Assembly (NCBI RefSeq): GCF_027019125.1
Contig: NZ_JALUXE010000034.1
Coordinates: 310,001-374,000 of the forward strand
Source of the DNA: Roseovarius sp.
Lineage (GTDB): Bacteria; Pseudomonadota; Alphaproteobacteria; Rhodobacterales; Rhodobacteraceae
Length of the DNA stretch: 64,000 nucleotides
Direction of reading: 5' to 3'
Both the position numbers and the translations under genes were made by a program. Below the pieces are notes generated by a model that was given only the letters and a program-made list of their open reading frames with translations, did no database searches and was not told where the DNA came from. Of this stretch, positions 62,027 to 64,000 are shown in pieces (position 1 is the first letter of the stretch; each line of letters begins with the position of its first letter).

Positions 62027-62368
62027 TCACGGTTGCTTGCAAAACAGATCGTAGACAACTTCGAGCATCTGTATCGCGCGGCGGTCTGTCAAACGGTAAT
62101 AGATAGCCTTGCCCTCTCGCCGTGGTGTTACCAGACCTTCCAGACGCAAGCGTGAGAGTTGCTGAGACACTGCCGCCTGTCGCGCCGAGAGCAAATCCTC
62201 AAGCTCGGTCACGCTCTTTTCCCCGGTAGCGAGATGACACAGGATCATCAAACGCCCTTCATGGCTGATCGCCTTGAGGAACTCTGCCGCCGTATGCGCC
62301 AGGTCAAGCATCGCATCGATGCTCTCGTCAGACTTGTCCATAAGGGGAGGGGGAGCGCGGCGCAACAT
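62027..62368 (-). CDS. soxR: ArsR-family persulfide-responsive repressor (SoxR/SqrR/BigR type)
   Basis: The winged-helix protein has SHEGRLMILCHLATGEKSVT, then QAAVSQQLSRLRLEGLVTPR and EGKAIYYRLTD. Two cysteines (ILCHL and DLFCKQP) are 66 residues apart, exactly the spacing of the redox pair of SqrR/BigR, which form a tetrasulfide bridge with persulfide and leave DNA. The start at 62368 (113 residues) is tentative; 62341 and an in-frame GTG at 62378 are alternatives. It lies 5 bases after soxS and should repress the divergent sox genes until sulfide or thiosulfate appears. Confidence 0.85.
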   Translation of the reverse strand: MLRRAPPPLMDKSDESIDAMLDLAHTAAEFLKAISHEGRLMILCHLATGEKSVTELEDLLSARQAAVSQQLSRLRLEGLVTPRREGKAIYYRLTDRRAIQMLEVVYDLFCKQP

Positions 62369-62373
62369 CGGTA

Positions 62374-62742
62374 TCACGGCGCCTTGGTGGCATCGGGGTG
62401 CGCGTCCAAAAGCTGTGTCAGAAGAAACCAGAAGAACTCGTCGCCCGCATAGCCCTCTATCCGCCCCAGTTCCTGACCGTCCTCGACCAGAACAAAGGTC
62501 GGGGTAAAGATCGGTCGACTGTGAAAGGCAATGTCTTGGGGCAGCGCGTTGATCTGCACCCGGCGCAGGGGTGCGCGCGCGCCTTCCGTGGTCTTGGGAT
62601 AAGCCGGAGCAATCTCGGCATTCCATCGCTCGCACCAATGACAACCATGCCGCTCGACCATGACCAGCTCAGCCGCCGACAGCGGACCAATCAGGCCGAA
62701 TGTCAGGGAGAGGCTAACGAGAAAGGCAACGAGCGTGTGCAT
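62374..62742 (-). CDS. soxS: Periplasmic thioredoxin-like protein SoxS
   Basis: The 122-residue protein has a signal peptide (LVAFLVSLSLTFGLIGPLSA, cleaved after SAA) and a thioredoxin-like domain. The active site is RHGCHWCERWNAEIAPAY, with Cys34 and Cys37. PTFVLVEDGQELGRIEGYAG follows, with a cis-Pro in TPTF. SoxS of Paracoccus reactivates the sox carrier proteins. It is the first gene of the soxS-soxR-soxT run, divergent from soxV by 79 bases. Confidence 0.85.
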   Translation of the reverse strand: MHTLVAFLVSLSLTFGLIGPLSAAELVMVERHGCHWCERWNAEIAPAYPKTTEGARAPLRRVQINALPQDIAFHSRPIFTPTFVLVEDGQELGRIEGYAGDEFFWFLLTQLLDAHPDATKAP

Positions 62743-62770
62743 CGGTGTTCCGATTGACGGACAGAATAAA

Positions 62771-62792
62771 ACATATGATAGTTTGAATATGT
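62771..62792. promoter_or_regulatory. Inverted repeat between soxS and soxV, candidate SoxR operator
   Basis: ACATAT (62771-62776) and ATATGT (62787-62792) are perfect 6-bp arms with a 10-base spacer. They lie in the AT-rich 79-base gap between the divergent soxS and soxV starts, the only place from which both runs can be controlled. Confidence 0.6.
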
Positions 62793-62821
62793 ATGCGGAT
62801 CAACCCGTCTGAGGATGCCCG

Positions 62822-63559
62822 ATGTTCGATGTCTCACTGCTTAGCGCCTTTGTCGGGGGATTGATCGTCTTTTTCTCGCCCTGCGTGCTGCCAATCGTGC
62901 CCTTTTACCTCAGCTACATGGCTGGGGCGTCGATGTCCGAGATCAGCGCGGAGGGTCGTCTTGCTCCGGGTGTGCGCCGTCGCGCCTTTGCCGCGTCTGT
63001 CATGTTTTCTGCGGGAATCATCACGGTTTTTGTATTGCTAGGCGCCGCAGCTTTTGGCCTGAGCCAGGCGTTCCGGGGATTTCAGACAGAGTTTCGCATG
63101 TTTGCCGCGCTTGTTGTGCTGATCCTCGGACTGCATTTTCTGGGCGTGCTGCGCATCGGCTTTCTCAACCGGGTGTTCCAGATGGAGGCCGGCGACACCA
63201 GGAATATGTCGGTTCTCGGGGCCTATGTGGTGGGGTTTGCGTTTGCAGCCGGCTGGACGCCCTGTGTGGGTGGTGTGCTGACGGCAGTGGTCTTTACCGC
63301 CAGCACCGAGGCCACGGCGATGAAAGGGCTGGTGCTCCTCTTGGTCTTTGGTCTCGCCATGACCACGCCCTTCATGGTGGCCTCGCTCTTTATCGGACCG
63401 TTTCTGCGCTTTGCCGCGAAGTTCCGCCGCCACTTGCCCAAGGTCGAAAAAGCAATGGGGCTGCTCTTGATCGTCTTTGCTGCGCTCATTGCGACCGACA
63501 GCGTCAATTATATCGCCCAATGGATGCTGGAGACCTTTCCAGCCTTTCAAAACATCTGA
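62822..63559 (+). CDS. soxV: CcdA-like membrane electron carrier SoxV
   Basis: The 245-residue protein has six hydrophobic segments. The CcdA cysteines are C21 in FFSPCVLPIVPFYLSYMAG and C148 in FAAGWTPCVGGVLTAVVFT. It moves electrons from cytoplasmic thioredoxin to the periplasm, where SoxW/SoxS use them. GAGGA precedes the ATG. It starts the soxVW run 12 bases before soxW. Confidence 0.9.
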   Translation: MFDVSLLSAFVGGLIVFFSPCVLPIVPFYLSYMAGASMSEISAEGRLAPGVRRRAFAASVMFSAGIITVFVLLGAAAFGLSQAFRGFQTEFRMFAALVVLILGLHFLGVLRIGFLNRVFQMEAGDTRNMSVLGAYVVGFAFAAGWTPCVGGVLTAVVFTASTEATAMKGLVLLLVFGLAMTTPFMVASLFIGPFLRFAAKFRRHLPKVEKAMGLLLIVFAALIATDSVNYIAQWMLETFPAFQNI

Positions 63560-63571
63560 TCGAGGAGAAGC

Positions 63572-64000
63572 ATGATGACAAGAATGTTGACCCTGCTGGC
63601 CGCCGCCCTGTTCGCAATGCCCGTCGCTGCGGTGGAACTGGGCGACGACGGCCTGCACAAGACGGACTGGATGCGCGACACTTTCAAGGACCTGCGTGAG
63701 GACCTGGCTGATGCCAATACCGAGGGCAAGCGCCTGATGGTGATCATCGAACAGCGCGGGTGCATCTATTGCACCAAGATGCATGAAGAGGTGTTTCCCC
63801 GTCCGGAAATTGCCGATTTCATCCGTGATAATTTCTTTGTCGTGCAGCTCAATTTGCACGGCGATTTGGAGGTTGTCGATTTCGACGGTGAATCACTGTC
63901 TGAGAAACAGGCCGCGCGAAAATGGGGGCTGCTCTTTACGCCGTCGATTCTGTTTCTACCCGAAGAGGTGGCAGAAGATCAGACAGCCGCACAGGCAGCG
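63572..64000 (+). CDS. soxW: Thioredoxin-like protein SoxW, partial (C-terminus outside window)
   Basis: The frame opens MMTRMLTLLAAALFAMPVAA (signal peptide) behind GAGGAGAAGC and stays open for 143 codons to the window end. The thioredoxin active site is EQRGCIYCTKMHEEVF (Cys64, Cys67), and the cis-Pro segment is WGLLFTPSILFLPEE. It would be the periplasmic partner of SoxV that keeps sox proteins reduced. The next genes, expected to be soxXYZA and so on, lie outside the window. Confidence 0.85.
   Translation, partial: MMTRMLTLLAAALFAMPVAAVELGDDGLHKTDWMRDTFKDLREDLADANTEGKRLMVIIEQRGCIYCTKMHEEVFPRPEIADFIRDNFFVVQLNLHGDLEVVDFDGESLSEKQAARKWGLLFTPSILFLPEEVAEDQTAAQAA

Overview
The window reads as chromosomal DNA of a Roseobacter-group alphaproteobacterium (Rhodobacteraceae). 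The basis is GC-rich coding sequence, typical alphaproteobacterial proteins, and the gene order mutS / grpE-hrcA / rph-rdgB-hemW / parB-parA-rsmG-mnmG-mnmE / rho / hemJ / [origin] / maf-aroE-coaE-dnaQ / secB, which is the origin-proximal neighbourhood of this family. The species cannot be named from this window. Almost all of it is densely coding, with many 4-base ATGA overlaps. No tRNA, rRNA, insertion sequence, prophage or CRISPR array was seen.

Region 1 (1-20.7 kb) is mostly housekeeping. It holds a partial glutaredoxin, comF, a methyltransferase, hemH, two L,D-transpeptidase-like proteins, a CAP lipoprotein, a RumA-family RNA methyltransferase, cca, two NUDIX hydrolases, hslO, ilvA, argG, tpm, an exported msrA, rbsK, mutS, grpE and hrcA. 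One regulatory locus stands out: a response regulator with a PP2C phosphatase domain, divergent from a single-domain Hpt protein (9.6-11.4 kb).

Region 2 (20.8-34.3 kb) is the replication and segregation core. Two perfect 16-bp parS palindromes lie inside coding DNA, in rsmG and at the mnmG start codon, next to parAB. The 419-bp gap between hemJ and maf is the only gene-free stretch over 300 bases. It carries an AT-rich segment, three exact DnaA boxes (one touching the maf start codon) and a palindrome built from two weaker DnaA-like boxes. It is the best candidate for the chromosomal origin.

Region 3 (34.4-64 kb) is accessory and metabolic. After secB comes a membrane protein with a degenerate receiver domain. 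A TRAP transporter, MarR-type regulator and BASS-like carrier operon then lies divergent from a fused 5-oxoprolinase/hydantoinase, with a 40-bp interrupted palindrome between them. Next is the four-gene Anbu operon (proteasome-like hydrolase, transglutaminase, alpha-E protein, ATP-grasp). It is followed by a succinate dehydrogenase/fumarate reductase-like operon continuous with a divergent two-subunit class I hydro-lyase. Next to that are a TauE/SafE permease with a LysR regulator and a divergent TctCBA tripartite tricarboxylate transporter. I read these last parts as one uptake-oxidation-hydration module for an unidentified succinate-like acid. The window ends in sulfur metabolism: pmpAB, a persulfide dioxygenase, a SulP carrier, soxT-soxR-soxS, and divergent soxV and soxW (cut by the window edge), the start of a sox cluster.

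The most unusual material is the oxidoreductase/hydro-lyase/transporter module at 47.6-57.2 kb. Its flavoprotein has Cys where the family carries the FAD-linked His, and its hydro-lyase departs from the fumarase signatures around the active site. Family assignments rest on motif recognition by eye; no searches were run.
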